Shown: positions 24,536 to 36,640 of the stretch, piece by piece
Layout: every line of letters begins with the position of its first letter
Position numbering within the stretch: position 1 is the first letter of the stretch
Translations under genes and position numbers: made by a program
Notes under the pieces: generated by a model
Seen by the model: the letters and a program-made list of their open reading frames with translations, nothing else
Told to the model about the DNA's origin: nothing
Databases searched by the model: none
Source of the DNA: Pohlia nutans
Lineage: Eukaryota; Streptophyta; Bryopsida; Bryales; Mniaceae
Reading direction: 5' to 3'
Assembly: GCA_022496805.1 (NCBI GenBank)
Contig: CM040100.1
Coordinates: forward strand, 17,203,009-17,267,008
DNA: 64,000 bases

Positions 24536-25214
24536 AGTGTCTTCTACCTTATACAAGGACCTTAAGATGTGCACTATGAGGAAATTCGTCGTGTTGCTGT
24601 GTGAGTCGCCGGGCTCATTTTTTGTCTGTGGAGGTTGTTGATTTACTAATCATGACAGAAGCCACCCAGTATATAATTTGTTCGGGTTAGATATCAGAGA
24701 CTTTGAATGAATAGTACAGGTTGTTAGAGTGCGAGTTTGTGAGGCGAGACTTTGTGATGTGGGGCATCAGGCTGTAATCTACAGGTCTGAACTGCAAGAC
24801 TCTCACCAAATCAGTTGCCTTCACCTCACGAATTGAAATCGGGATGTTTCTACCACTGTCCTTCAAAAAGACAGACAAGGCCCAAAACTCGTTGCAGAAG
24901 CGTGCTCAAAAGTTGGGACACCCCAAATTGTTCCAAGATGGTGTTGCAATTTGGTTCACATTTGTTCCTTGTTTTGGTATTTCGCTTTTTTCTTTTCTTT
25001 TCAGTCTAGTTGTGGACTTATTCTGCTTCCTTGGACCCTCCTAAAGTTTTGGTGTTAAATTTGTGTCATGTAGACCATCACACAAGATGAGGAGAAGTTT
25101 AGGTCGGGCCTTAGGCCCTAACCACACAATAGGCACAGGAAGTTTCAAAACTTCCTCCAACATGGCACTTTGTTTCTTAAAAGTTTATTTTTCTTGTTGT
25201 TCTTCCTATTTTTT

Positions 25215-25480
25215 GGAGTTACACTAAATGGGCTATTAAGTGTCCAAGGAGAATTGATGTCTTTTACCACAATTTGTTCAAAGGTGAGGAGAAATTATAG
25301 TGTCTCTACATTACATAGGAGTTTGTCACTTGTCATTCCCACTTTCATTGAGAGTGCCATGTTCCTTTTAGGTGATGAGAGTGACATGATGTGACATGTC
25401 ATGTTTATTATAAAGTTGCCATATGTCATTGGAACACTATGGATACTATACCTCTCTAAAGTCAAATAGTGTGGTGGTGG
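25215..25480. mobile_element. Partial copy of the 48758-49078 foldback element
   Basis: Reverse-complement match to the element in the oxidase intron: ACACTAAATGGGCTATTAAG, GGAGAATTGATGTCTTTTAC, CACTTTCATTGAGAGTGCCATG and TTATAAAGTTGCC appear in inverted order. The ends are less well preserved here. Confidence 0.6.
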
Positions 25481-26519
25481 AAAATCTTATTACAAATTCA
25501 CAACTTTCACATTGTAGATCCAAAAGCCACAAAATGACTTCAGTGCACCCTTCTCGTCGAGAGCTTTTCAACTATACCAAAAACGCATCTAGTAGGCGCA
25601 TGGTCCAATAGATATCAAATAACATATTAACAAAACAAACAAAACAATATATCTTCTTCAATATTTACATATTTATATCATTAAAAATGTAAGAAAATTT
25701 CCTCTCTTTTGGCATATTTTTTTACCTTCCTTGAAGCTTTCCAAATCATTTATAATAACTCCTATAAATTAAAAAATCGCCACTTTTTGATCGGGATTGT
25801 TTGCCAATTTTTTTTGGATGATCCTCAAGTAATGGCTATCATCACTAGGGATGAATGATTCTATTCATTGTTTCTTTACCTGGCTATATTTCAGGGGGCA
25901 TGTCGGTGATCCAACAGAGGATAGTTAAAACCAAATTAGCAATTTTTGCACTTGGCCAAGTGCATTGTCTGAACGCGACAATGGTGCAAAATTTGCATTT
26001 CTTTGAAATTTTACTCCCCTGAAATTTCATATATTTTAAATTTTAAATAGCAACAAGGCATTCATTCATATCATATTTGCCATGAACTAAAAGAAAATTA
26101 AGCATAATGTGCAATATTTTTTTTATTACTATCTGATAGAAAATCAAAATAAAATGCTTCTTTTCATATAAAAATGAAAGCACTCACTATAAAGTAAATA
26201 ATATTTGCACTATCATACTACATCAAAGGGTGTTCTTTTGAACATTTTCTCAATCTATACTATTGCTCTACTACTACTTGCTCGTTATTTGACGATACTT
26301 CATTCCTTTGAGGTCATGGTATACTCCATCAACTCCAAGCGTCATACAATGATCTACCAATGTCAATTGAACAAATCTAAGTCAAATTTGGACTTCTTTA
26401 ACTAAACAACTATGTTTACCAACTCACATTTATAACTAAAAAAAACCCGAGATGAAATTTCAAGGCCAATATTCCCTATAGACCGTAATGTTATGTATTG
26501 CTTTGAAATTACAGAAAAT

Positions 26520-27480
26520 CCGCTGCAAATTCATGTGTGCATTGCAAAATATGCTAAATTTAGTTGTTTTAAATTGTAAATCTTGAAACCCAACATCAAA
26601 TTTGGGTGGCCCTAACTTCTCGGGACCCTAACATGGTATTTGTCATTCGAATTGAGGGAATCTACATCGAATTTGAACATGAATAGCAAAATATACTAAA
26701 TTTAGCAGTTTTGACTATAAATCTCGGAACCCGATATCAAATTTGGGTGCCCCTATCTTTAAGGGTCCTAACATGATGTTTGTCTTTTAAAATACGGAAA
26801 TCTACATCAAATTTGAACATGTATAGTAAAATATACTAAATTTAGTATTTTGTTTATAAATCTTGGAACCCAACATTAAATTTGGGTGCCCCTATCTTTA
26901 AGGGTCCTTACATGGTGTTTGTCATTCGAATTGCGGAAATCTACATTGAATTTGAACATGTATGAGAAAATCAGCTAAATTTAGTAGCTTTTGTCTACAA
27001 ATCTCGGAACACAACATCAAATTTGGGTGCTCCTAACCTCTAGGGATCCTTACATGGTGTTTATCATTCAAATTGCAGAAATTTACATCAAATTTGAACA
27101 TGCATGAAGAATCTGCTAAATTTAGTAGCTTTTGTTTACAAATCTTGGAACCCAACATCAAATTTGGGTGCACCTAACCTTTAGGGGTCCTAACATGGTG
27201 TTTGTTTTTCAAAATGCAGAAATCTACATCAAATTTGAGCATGTATGACAACACTTGCTAAATTTAGTAGCTTTTGACCATAAATCTCAAAACCCAACAT
27301 GAAATTTGGATGCCCCGAGCCTCAGAAGGCTCTAACGTGTTTTTTTCTTTAGAATTGCAAAAATTTACATCAAATTTCATCATACATGGTATATTATGCT
27401 ATATTTAGAAGCTTTAGAGAGAAATTATTGACACCCAATATAAAATTTGGTTGCCCTTAAGCTCTAGGGGCCCTAACGTA
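26520..27480 (+). repeat. Minisatellite, about 140-bp unit, seven copies
   Basis: The marker (T/A)CTACATC or TTTACATC recurs at 26661, 26801, 26940, 27082, 27223 and 27364, spacing 139-142. Each unit carries CATCAAATTTGGGTG and CTAAATTTAG. Confidence 0.85.
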
Positions 27481-28492
27481 GGGTTTGTCTTTTGAATTTG
27501 AGAATTTTTTTAGAAATTTGAATTCCTAGCACTAAATATGTTAAATTCAACAGTTGATGCGTATTTGTTCGATCTGTTCGATCTAAATTAGATGTTCAAA
27601 ATGTGAGGGCACTGTGTCATTGACATTACGAACGGACACTTTATTCATGTCGGTCTCGAAAGAGGACCGGAGTTTCTATCTATCTAGTATCTTCAAAATG
27701 TGATTGTAAATAAATGCGTGTAATTAAAAGTAAGGCCAAATGATTCAAGGTGAAAACTACATATGAATTCAAAAATAAATGAATTTCTAAAAATAATGTT
27801 TACCTCAACTTGTTATTCGTCACGATGTTTGCTCCAATCAAACACGTCTACAAAGAATTAATGAACACAAGGTTAAAGTCATCATAAATATGCATTTTAA
27901 AAGTTTTTTTGGTGCAAAGAATATCACCTATACATCCTTGAATGCCTATATATTGAGCTTTACAACCCTAACTAGTGTCATTTGCAAAAAAGAAAGTAGT
28001 GAGAGCATTACTTTTATGAGCTAAAATGTGAAATGAGAGGAATATAAGATGGGTGGGCTTTAAATACTACGAAGACCTAGAATGGGCTTTTGAAAAAGCC
28101 ATTTCATAGTTTGGCGCGCCCTCCCAAAGGACGCACCTGTCAACCCCGTGGAGTTGACAAGGGCTAGCCATGGCTATGGCTCTTGGCCACCCAAGGCCTG
28201 GCCCTTGCCCAACCTAGGTCGGGGTAAGGCCGAGGCAAGGCTCAAGCTCGGCCAGCCTTGTTGCTTGTTGCTTTTTATTTTTAATTTATATTTTTCTTTT
28301 TTCTTTTTCTTTTTCTTTTAAATTTTTTATATTAAATTTATTTTTTTATTATATATTTTTTTGGATGTTTTTAGTTTAATTTTTTTTGTGTTTTATTTTT
28401 TTTGTCTCCTTTTTTGGATTGTTTTTCGGGGCAAGACCGAGGCCGGGGCAAGACCAAGGCAAGGCTCGGGCCCGGCCAGCCTTGTTGCTTGT

Positions 28493-28497
<5 letters not shown>

Positions 28498-28552
<55 letters not shown>
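28498..28552. repeat. (TA)n microsatellite
   Basis: About 27 TA dinucleotides inside 3-kb repeat copy 1, absent from copy 2. It lies in the segment duplicated only in copy 1. Confidence 0.95.
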
Positions 28553-28553
<1 letters not shown>

Positions 28554-29165
28554 ATTTTTTTTTTGTTTTTTGTTTTTGTTTTTGTTTAAAAATAATTTAA
28601 TTTAATTTCTTTTTTATGATATCTTCTTCTTGGATGTTTTTTAGTATAATTTTGTTTAGTGTTTTATTTGTTTTGTCTCCTTTTTGGAGTGTTTTCTTTT
28701 TCTTTTTCTTTTTCCCTATTTATTTCGTGGTATTTTTTTTTCAGTAAAATAATTTGTGGTTTCTAGGTTTCTTTCAAAATTTCAGTTTTTACCAAATAAA
28801 TAATTTAAATATAAATTTCTTTGTTCTCTTCTAAACTTTTTTCTTCCTTTTCTTAAAACATTTGTTTATTTTCTAATTTATTTTGGTATCCTATCTTTTT
28901 AGTTTATTAATTTATCAACAAGGAAATAAATATAGTATTAGAATGTACATAATATAATACCAAAGTGTAGCGCAATGTGTTGTACAAGAGGAGCACACTT
29001 TTGAAAATTAGACCCAAACATTATCTTCATTTGGATCTTTTTTCTAAGTAATGAGAGAATGCTATTTGTATTCCATGGATTTTGGGACTACTATGTCTGT
29101 GCCAGGTATACTAAATTTATTGTTCTATGTGGGGGTTTTGGAGTTTCGACAAGGTAAATGGGTAG

Positions 29166-30813
29166 CGAGGACACTATTTTAAATACTATTTTTAAAATTA
29201 ATTTATGAATAACTAGCATTTTGTCTCAAAATTTGCGAAAAGTCTGAATATAACGAATACGGCCTTTGATGATGACTATAGGTTCAACTTGTGGATTCTT
29301 ATCGCTTATAAGATGTGTAAGCGGGCCGACGAGCCATCAGTGAACGTCGTTCTAAGGTAGGGTGTAACCTTTTTATGATGTAACCGAACCTTTCACATCC
29401 TTGAATGGTCTTCCCATGATTGTTCCATTTTGTCTTTAAAAACCTTTTTTGTGGAGTAACCTAAAGTTTCACTTCTTTTCAATTTCATGACCTTTCATTT
29501 GCAAAAAGAAACCGTAGAAGCGCAAATTTATATAGTGATAAATCATGTTTATAATCATGATTTTTTTATATTTTTATATTTTAAAATAGTCATTAACACC
29601 ATGTATACAATTGATATTTCATCATTGATAGTGCAGAGAGAAATGGAGCCCTAATTTATGTGGTCTTACGGGTCGTTATTCAATATGGTTTGGGAGTGAC
29701 TTGAATGAAATTTCATTACAAGTCTAACTCTTTCTTCCCCTAACAACATTTCATGATCCAGTTTTCTTTTAATTAGACATGAAGAGTGATAATTTTTGCT
29801 ACATTTTAACACTACTAGCCAAATCCAATTCATAACAGCCAAAAGAATTTGGATGCTAATTTTCAAAGTACTTTGTTCTTACCGACCCTACCCACTACTT
29901 ACGGGTAACAGTTTCAACAAATGTAGGTAGAGATCAATCGAATATGAGACGTACGTACATGTAGAAAAGGAACCGGACCACACGTTGGGACAGTTGAGTT
30001 ACTCCCAATCTCGGCGGAAGCATAGTTATTGAAGCAACCAAAACTTACCACAAAGAGGGTATACTAGAATACCACTGAAAAGCAATCAAATTACGTTTTT
30101 GTTGGTCGCATATTATTTGGAGCCATTTCAACTACCTTACTTATATTTCGGGGTGCACTGTACATTATGTTTGAGAATCACGTGCGTTCATGACCCCCTC
30201 TAAAAACCCCCTTGTAGACGAGGATTTATATGTCTAAATGCCTTTGTGTACAAATATATTTTTCCCAACTCTAGTTTTTTTTTTTGTTGTTTCCTATTTT
30301 TTTATTTACTTCCAATTTTAGTTTTTTTCTTCTTCCTTGGGGCGCGTATGAAGTCCGCGGCTGCCACAAGAAGAAAAAATACGAAAAGAAAAGAATGAAG
30401 AAAATATGGAAGACAAGAAGGAACACATGACGGAAAGCAAGAAGAAAACAAGAAAGAAACCACGAAAGAAGTAAGATAAAAGAACAGATTAAAGAAAAAG
30501 TAATTGAAATGATAAACATAAAATAAAGATAAGGAAAATAAAATATAAAATAAATAAAATTGCATGTTTACAACATAATCTATTGTAGGAAGACAAAAAT
30601 TGTTGTTTACGATATAATTGATTGTAGAAAGACGCAAAATATGTCCGCGAGTAGGCCATACAAGAAATGATAGTAGCCGGAAGATGTTGCATGATTAAAG
30701 ATGCAATCAACACATGACGAATAGAAACTAGTAAGATCAAGTCATAGAAGAAGGAGAACATGAAACAAATATTAGAGATAAAAGATAAATCTCTATAAGA
30801 ATTGGTCTCAATG

Positions 30814-30879
<66 letters not shown>

Positions 30880-32432
30880 CTAATACACTAAAGTAGATGA
30901 CATGAATACTTTACATAGTACAAACCGAAAACGACAAATTGCAACGTTCACTACATCAGCTGTCAACAGGTAGTCAAATAACTTGATCTTCTACGCCATC
31001 CCAGTCTAAAGAAATATATTGTGCCTTTTAGTCAACTATAGTAATTGTTATAGAAAATGCAACAACTTCTTGTAGAATTCAAGAATGATGGTTACTATCT
31101 CTTGTGAATCTAGAAAACCCTTCACACGAACTATAAGGATGTAAGTGATTGTTCTCGTCACTAGTAAACACAAATAGTTATAATCTAGGATTCAAGAGAA
31201 AAATTGTCGTTTCCTTGAAGTTTTAAATTGCGGTAATGCAAAAGCCAAACGCCATTATAATCTATTCATATGGTCCTCACCTCTTCAAAAGTAGGACCAT
31301 CATTATCGTTTGAGCGCTCATGTTACTAACCGAGTCCTTCAACTTCACCCATTTATTGCAGTAGGGAGGTCTTGGTCGTCCGCCCAGATGATCACAACCG
31401 AAATGGTTTGAATCTTCAATCAACCTAATTAAACCAAGGGAGGCCAAATTCTTTGCATTGATTTCAACAATCGTGGTTCACTTAGAAGAAATTAAATCGT
31501 TGTTTACTTTTAAGACATTCACTTGTTGACTCAAAGTTATCAAAACATTAGATGTTGATGTACACTTTCTTATTATATCACCCCATGTGAATTTTATTTA
31601 ACTTTTATTAATAATTTAATACTTAATGATATAGAATCATACTTGTAAAACAAATCGTGACAAAAGTGAACTGGTTGTTCACTTACTAAATGAAATAAAC
31701 TTTGGAATGTCTACTTTGGCTACTAATATGCACATCAAATAAATATGAAAATAAAAGAAGTTCTAATAACTTAAAAACCATTATAATGATGGTTGAATAA
31801 TATAGTGGAAGGAAAGTCGCAAAAAATACAAGAATCAAGTTTTGTGTGGGTGCCTCCAAAAGTGCTAATTTCTACAAAATTTGCCATTTCAACTAATATG
31901 AAGACTAAATTGCAACAAAGCTATATATCCAAACTCACTAGACATGCAACATCACATATTCACATGGCCACTAGGATGTACCCAAGCATACCACATTTCA
32001 TTAGAGGTGTCACATTCTCCTACAAGACTTCTCCCACACTTTATAAATTGGGTTCAACGTCGTTCACGTACCAAAATACTAGTCCTCACACTGTGTTTTC
32101 AATAGGTCCGTTTCAAGACTTTTTTCCTTTTTTGCAAAACAAGAGTCCCAAGCTCTAGCCCCCCTGTTATGAATTAATGATTCACAAAGAATGTCTTACT
32201 CGACCACTAAACAAAGTGTCAAACATCACATCAAATACGTCACATGAGTACACCCATTATAAGTCAAACAAGCATATTCTCAAAATACACATTAAATATT
32301 TAAATATTCCAAAATATTCCAAAATATTCTTGATACTCAAGTTGATTTTATTCAATATGTACAATGTAGTTAACCCACGTCAAATTAGACAATCAATGTA
32401 TTACGACGTCAAGTTCATGACAACCGTGTTCA
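29166..32432. other. Geneless stretch between repeats
   Basis: It contains a second (TA)n run (30816-30874) and purine/pyrimidine-rich tracts near 30300-30500. The ORF at 31793-32158 (121 aa) has no recognisable domain or flanking exons and is not called. No RNA gene seen. Confidence 0.5.
30816..30874. repeat. (TA)n microsatellite
   Basis: About 29 uninterrupted TA/AT dinucleotides. Confidence 0.95.
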
Positions 32433-33953
32433 TTAGGGCTTCATATGCAAACTGGGCCTGTACGCGAATCCCAGATGATCGTCATCTTGGTTCACAGTGA
32501 TGATGTGCGTCTTGGACTCCCTCGACACAATATCGTATTGCAACACATAGTCATGCTCCACCGCCACCCACAACACGCTTCCCACTGCCGTGCAGCTGAA
32601 CCAATTCTTCAACGGTTGATAATCCTAGGTCGTCAACCGCAACAAATATTGTCTGCGAAACCGAATATCCTTCCTGGCCTGAGGGATTTCCATGTGCAGT
32701 CGTCTATGTGACACGATGGCTCCCTGCTGAATTTGAAAGATATGGAACATCAGGGGCATCAATTCCACGCCCTTGTCGATATACTTTAGCCTCTGCAATT
32801 GCAAACAAGATTCACAATCGTCATGACGACCATTTGCTCGTTGATCTTGCAGGATTTCGTCGAGCCGTGCCGGAATGATCGCGTACAAGTCACCCATGCA
32901 CTCCACCAGATTCAAGTACTTGAGGATCCCTGTATTGAATTTGTGGCTGAGAGGACCGAGGTTCTTACGGAACCGAGGAGTTCAATTCCCGACGTGCGGG
33001 AAGTTCATATACCATTTCTCAAGAGGAAATCGTAACTCTATCCACGTGCCAGTTTCAACCTCGATCTCAAAGATTCTCAGGTACCCGGGATGAACATGAA
33101 CTGAGTACGCCCTCGGGTCCGGCATGTCGACGATCGGTCTGGCTAAGTGTGTGTCTGCTACATAGAGACGCCCACCGGCCCATGCGCTTGCACAAACATA
33201 GTTCCAAGCTCGGACAGGAGGCGACCGGTTCTCCCACGGACCACGCTGAAGAAATGCCTTACATGTCCATTTGTTCGACGTCGATTCGTACATACAAACA
33301 CAAAAGGGGAAAAGGAGAATGACTTTGTAGGAGTTTGACTCGTCGTCCACCACCATTTGTGCTTGGACGCGGCCATAAAACCAAATAGACGACGCCAAGA
33401 TATTCGTAGCTTCTGGAAGCTCCCTGCATTCTTTTGTAAAAGGATTGCAAACCAAAAGAGGCTGCCAAAACCCGTAGGAGAAGTCGGTGTGGACCTGGGT
33501 GTGGAGTTTGATGAGGAGTAGGCCACCTGAGCAAGCAATGATGTCACTGCAAGGGCGGCTCAAATAGGTCCACTGATGGACGAGGGGAGGAAGGGAGTGG
33601 ACCGTGTCGGCCGAGTGATCTGCCGTTGCATGCCAGATTCCAGTCCATGACCATGAGCGCGGCGGGATCAGTTGTTGATTGGTGAGATTCTTGGCCAAAA
33701 GTGGGAAGTACCAGTCGCGGGTGACGTTGCGTTGCCGGGCCTGTACGATGAAATGTTTGTGTTCCGATGCCCACACTGCCCACGATTTTCTCACCGTACT
33801 GCGTTGTGCGATCTCGCAGGCCGTGAGGGTGGGAATACTCGTCCAAAGCACCAGGTCCGTCACATGGTGTAAGTCGTGTTCTGAATGAGTATGATGTTCA
33901 GATCTGTCAGTCATGATCACGTCCATGGTGGACATACTGTATCTGCACGTCAC
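32433..33953 (-). pseudogene. F-box-like protein gene with two in-frame stops
   Basis: One reading frame runs 507 codons from ATG at 33953 to TAA at 32433 with no frameshift, but is broken by TGA at 32984-32982 and TAG at 32627-32625. The N-terminal segment (DLVLWTSIPTLTACEIAQRS, then VRKSWAVWASEHKHFIVQAR) resembles an F-box followed by its linker. The middle has CSGGLLLI, LLVCNPFTKECRELP and YKVILLFPFCVCMYESTSNKW, typical of F-box-associated or kelch-like domains. After the first stop, coding-like sequence continues (LKYLNLVECMGDLYAIIPAR), and after the second (WFSCTAVGSVLWVAVEHDYV). If functional it would recruit substrates to an SCF ubiquitin ligase. The two stops without indels suggest recent inactivation. 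The first 323 codons could still make a truncated protein. Confidence 0.75.
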
Positions 33954-36640
33954 AAGAAATGTAAAAGCCCGTTAAAACGACTCGCAATGGGGCATTGTAG
34001 GGTGCGTGCGGCAGTACTGCAATGGCATAGACCCACGTACTAGGGAATGCTAGGTCTTAGTAGCAAGCGCAAGAGAAAAGTAACATGTATCATATGCAAA
34101 CCTGCTTTTTGGAGAAGACCGATGTAAACCTGCTCTAATCGAATTAATAGTACGTTGGTGCAAGTGACCTTGAAGGAGAAAGGCACCCTCAATCCGTGGC
34201 TAATGCAATCCGAGAGGCAAACTATTCACTCCACATATACGAAGGCAACAACTAAAGCAAAGCACTGAGAGGATCGGAATGCAATCAAGAATAGAGAAAC
34301 GAGAATGGAGAAATTGCTCTTATAAAGGCTTTGGGCAAAGCCTCGGTTGTCGGACTCTAAAAATCTAGCTTTGCTCTCATGCATCTCATCTCGGTAACTG
34401 GGGAAGTTTCATCTCCACGAAGTGCTCCCTTACCGAGGCATGCATCGGAAACAATCTATGGATTGACGAGGTGCTCTTGTACCGAGGCATGCATGGGAAA
34501 CAATACATGGATTGACATTAAGAGAAGTCTCGGCGGAATGGAATTCCAAAGTCATGCACAATTTCAAACTACCGAAGCTTCTTTTGTCGATCAGTAAATG
34601 GCAAGAGGGTTGCAAGAGTCCTCTTCACTTTTGCTTGAGCATTGCTTGAGTTCGCTCTTTCCTTTCAAGACCACTTGCTCGTCCATCGTCTGTCCAATTT
34701 GTTGTAACACAAGCTTCTACATGGCGGAAGAAGACATGGTTGCCCCTAGAAACAAATGCGAGAACCATCTCCGACATTCTACGATGAAACGCCAACGAAA
34801 GGGAATCGTGTCAAGAATCTTGCATGGCCATGCAATGAGGTTTGACGATATTAGTGTTATAATTGTAATATAATAGTGTTAGTTGTTTGTAATAGGTCCC
34901 AGTTGAAATGGGGATGTTCCCCGTATAACCCTTAAGTTATTATGTACACTCAGTACTAAACATTGTGGATAATTTTGTCTAGTTGGTTCGAAAGGCTGAT
35001 GCAGGAATTGGCAACGTACGAGGGAAGTCAACTTGAGAAAGCGAAGCAACCCAACCAAGTTATCAAGAGGAGTGGGTTTTGGAGGCAAAATAGTGTATGT
35101 TGAGTGCTTCTATGTTTTAGTGGGAAAATGCTACATGTTGAGTCTTCCAATGTTGTTATGGGAGGATCAGTAGGAAGGAACAAATGTGGTAGGTACTTTG
35201 AGGTTTCATTTTCTTTCAATTTCCTAATTAGAGGAAGGAGAGTTTTCATCATTGAAAGCATGAAGATGAGTATCCAATAACAAATCGTGAGAATGAAATG
35301 TGGTATGTAGTCGGTAGCCTCCAAGCACAAATAATGAAGATGAAAGTGGACACATAACAAATCATTAGAATGAAATGTGGTAGTTGGTAGCCTCCATTAG
35401 AAATAATGAAGATGAGTTTGGAGTTTTGACTTTTGGTAGTCTAAAATCATAAAACACAATTGCTAGTTGATGAGTTTTGATGGTTGGCACCCAAAAATTG
35501 ATAAATTATGAAGATGGTCTTGATTGTTGGTGATTTGAACTTATAAAGCATGACAATGAGTTTAGACCATTTCTAGTTTAGACCACAAAAATTATGACAA
35601 ATTTTCAAACGTGACAAATTTGATGAGGTTTCACCGGATAAATGTAGTGTAGAGGCTTAAGGGTTAACACTATATTATAATTGCAAAAATGTTTAAATCT
35701 ATTTAAATGGAATATTTTCAAAACCCTGGAGTCTTTTTATCATATTATATATTATTTTGGAGTCTTTGGGAAACTCTTTGGAATTATCATAGAATCTTTT
35801 TCAAAATTTCCCATGGTGTTCATTGTATTATGTTATGGACATCCCTTACTCCGAGCGTTTTTTTAAAATCATTTTTTGTGTACAAACAAACCAAATCAAA
35901 ATTCTTAGTGATTTTGTCATTTTTTCACACCCAAATTTAATACAAGGGCTAATTCAACAATGAAATTATTTACAAAATTTATGTTACTTCCGATAGTAAT
36001 AGCTAACTACATTTCAAACTATATTTTCAAGAAAACGTAAACAACTTCTTTGAGAAAAATAAAAGATATAAGCATCCAAGCATAAGTATTCAACCACAGA
36101 TGAGAGAAAAATAGTAAGGAAAAAAAATTGAACCCTACGACCTACAATATACTCCTAAGATGATTTTCAAAACTACATAGGCATATGTTATAATGGACTT
36201 CTTTAAGATCCATCGGTTGGATCATCAAAATAAATATTCAAAAGTTTTCATTTCATCTATTTCTATGGAAAGTTACTACTTCATGCATGTATCAACCAAT
36301 GAAAAAAGGGTTGACTTGTGAAATTTTTATGCCTCGTTTCATGTTGCATTGACTCACCAAAAATTTCTAAAATCTTAGTTCAAAAGTGCTCTTGAGAAAT
36401 TGAACTAAAAATTCAGCCACCAAGAAATTCTCCAAAAATCACTACACTAAGAACATTGCATTTCCACCCATCACAACAAGTTTCATCCACAAATTGTCAG
36501 TATCTAATTTATAATCAAATTCCAAAAGAATTTCAATTTTAAGCGTCAATTTTTATACAATTTTTTTAGTGATAGTAGTTATAGACTTAATAATGAGCAA
36601 TTTTTAGTTATAGTTATCATAGACTTAATAAATGATCAAT
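33954..36640. other. Spacer with a short tandem duplication
   Basis: A 49-bp direct duplication lies at 34418-34466 / 34467-34515 (shared ACCGAGGCATGCAT). Otherwise no gene or element is recognised; an isolated GGGTTAA at 35660 is not enough to define a MITE. Confidence 0.5.

Larger units (their letters stand above)
25945..29165 (+). repeat. 3-kb direct repeat, copy 1
   Basis: Collinear with 36640-39430 and highly similar over most of its length. It contains a minisatellite of about 140-bp units at 26520-27480, the 61-bp-insert sequence at 27634, an AscI-like GGCGCGCC block near 28113, pyrimidine-rich tracts and a (TA)n run. This copy has an extra internal duplication of about 250 bases (28195-28440 versus 28440-28690). 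No coding capacity. It could be a large non-autonomous element or a segmental duplication. Confidence 0.85.

Noticed and set aside
28361..28605. ORFs with poly-Ile-Tyr
   Set aside because: Translation of the (TA)n microsatellite inside the 3-kb repeat.
31793..32500. 121-aa and 107-aa ORFs downstream of the F-box pseudogene
   Set aside because: No recognisable domain; the second overlaps the end of the pseudogene on the other strand.
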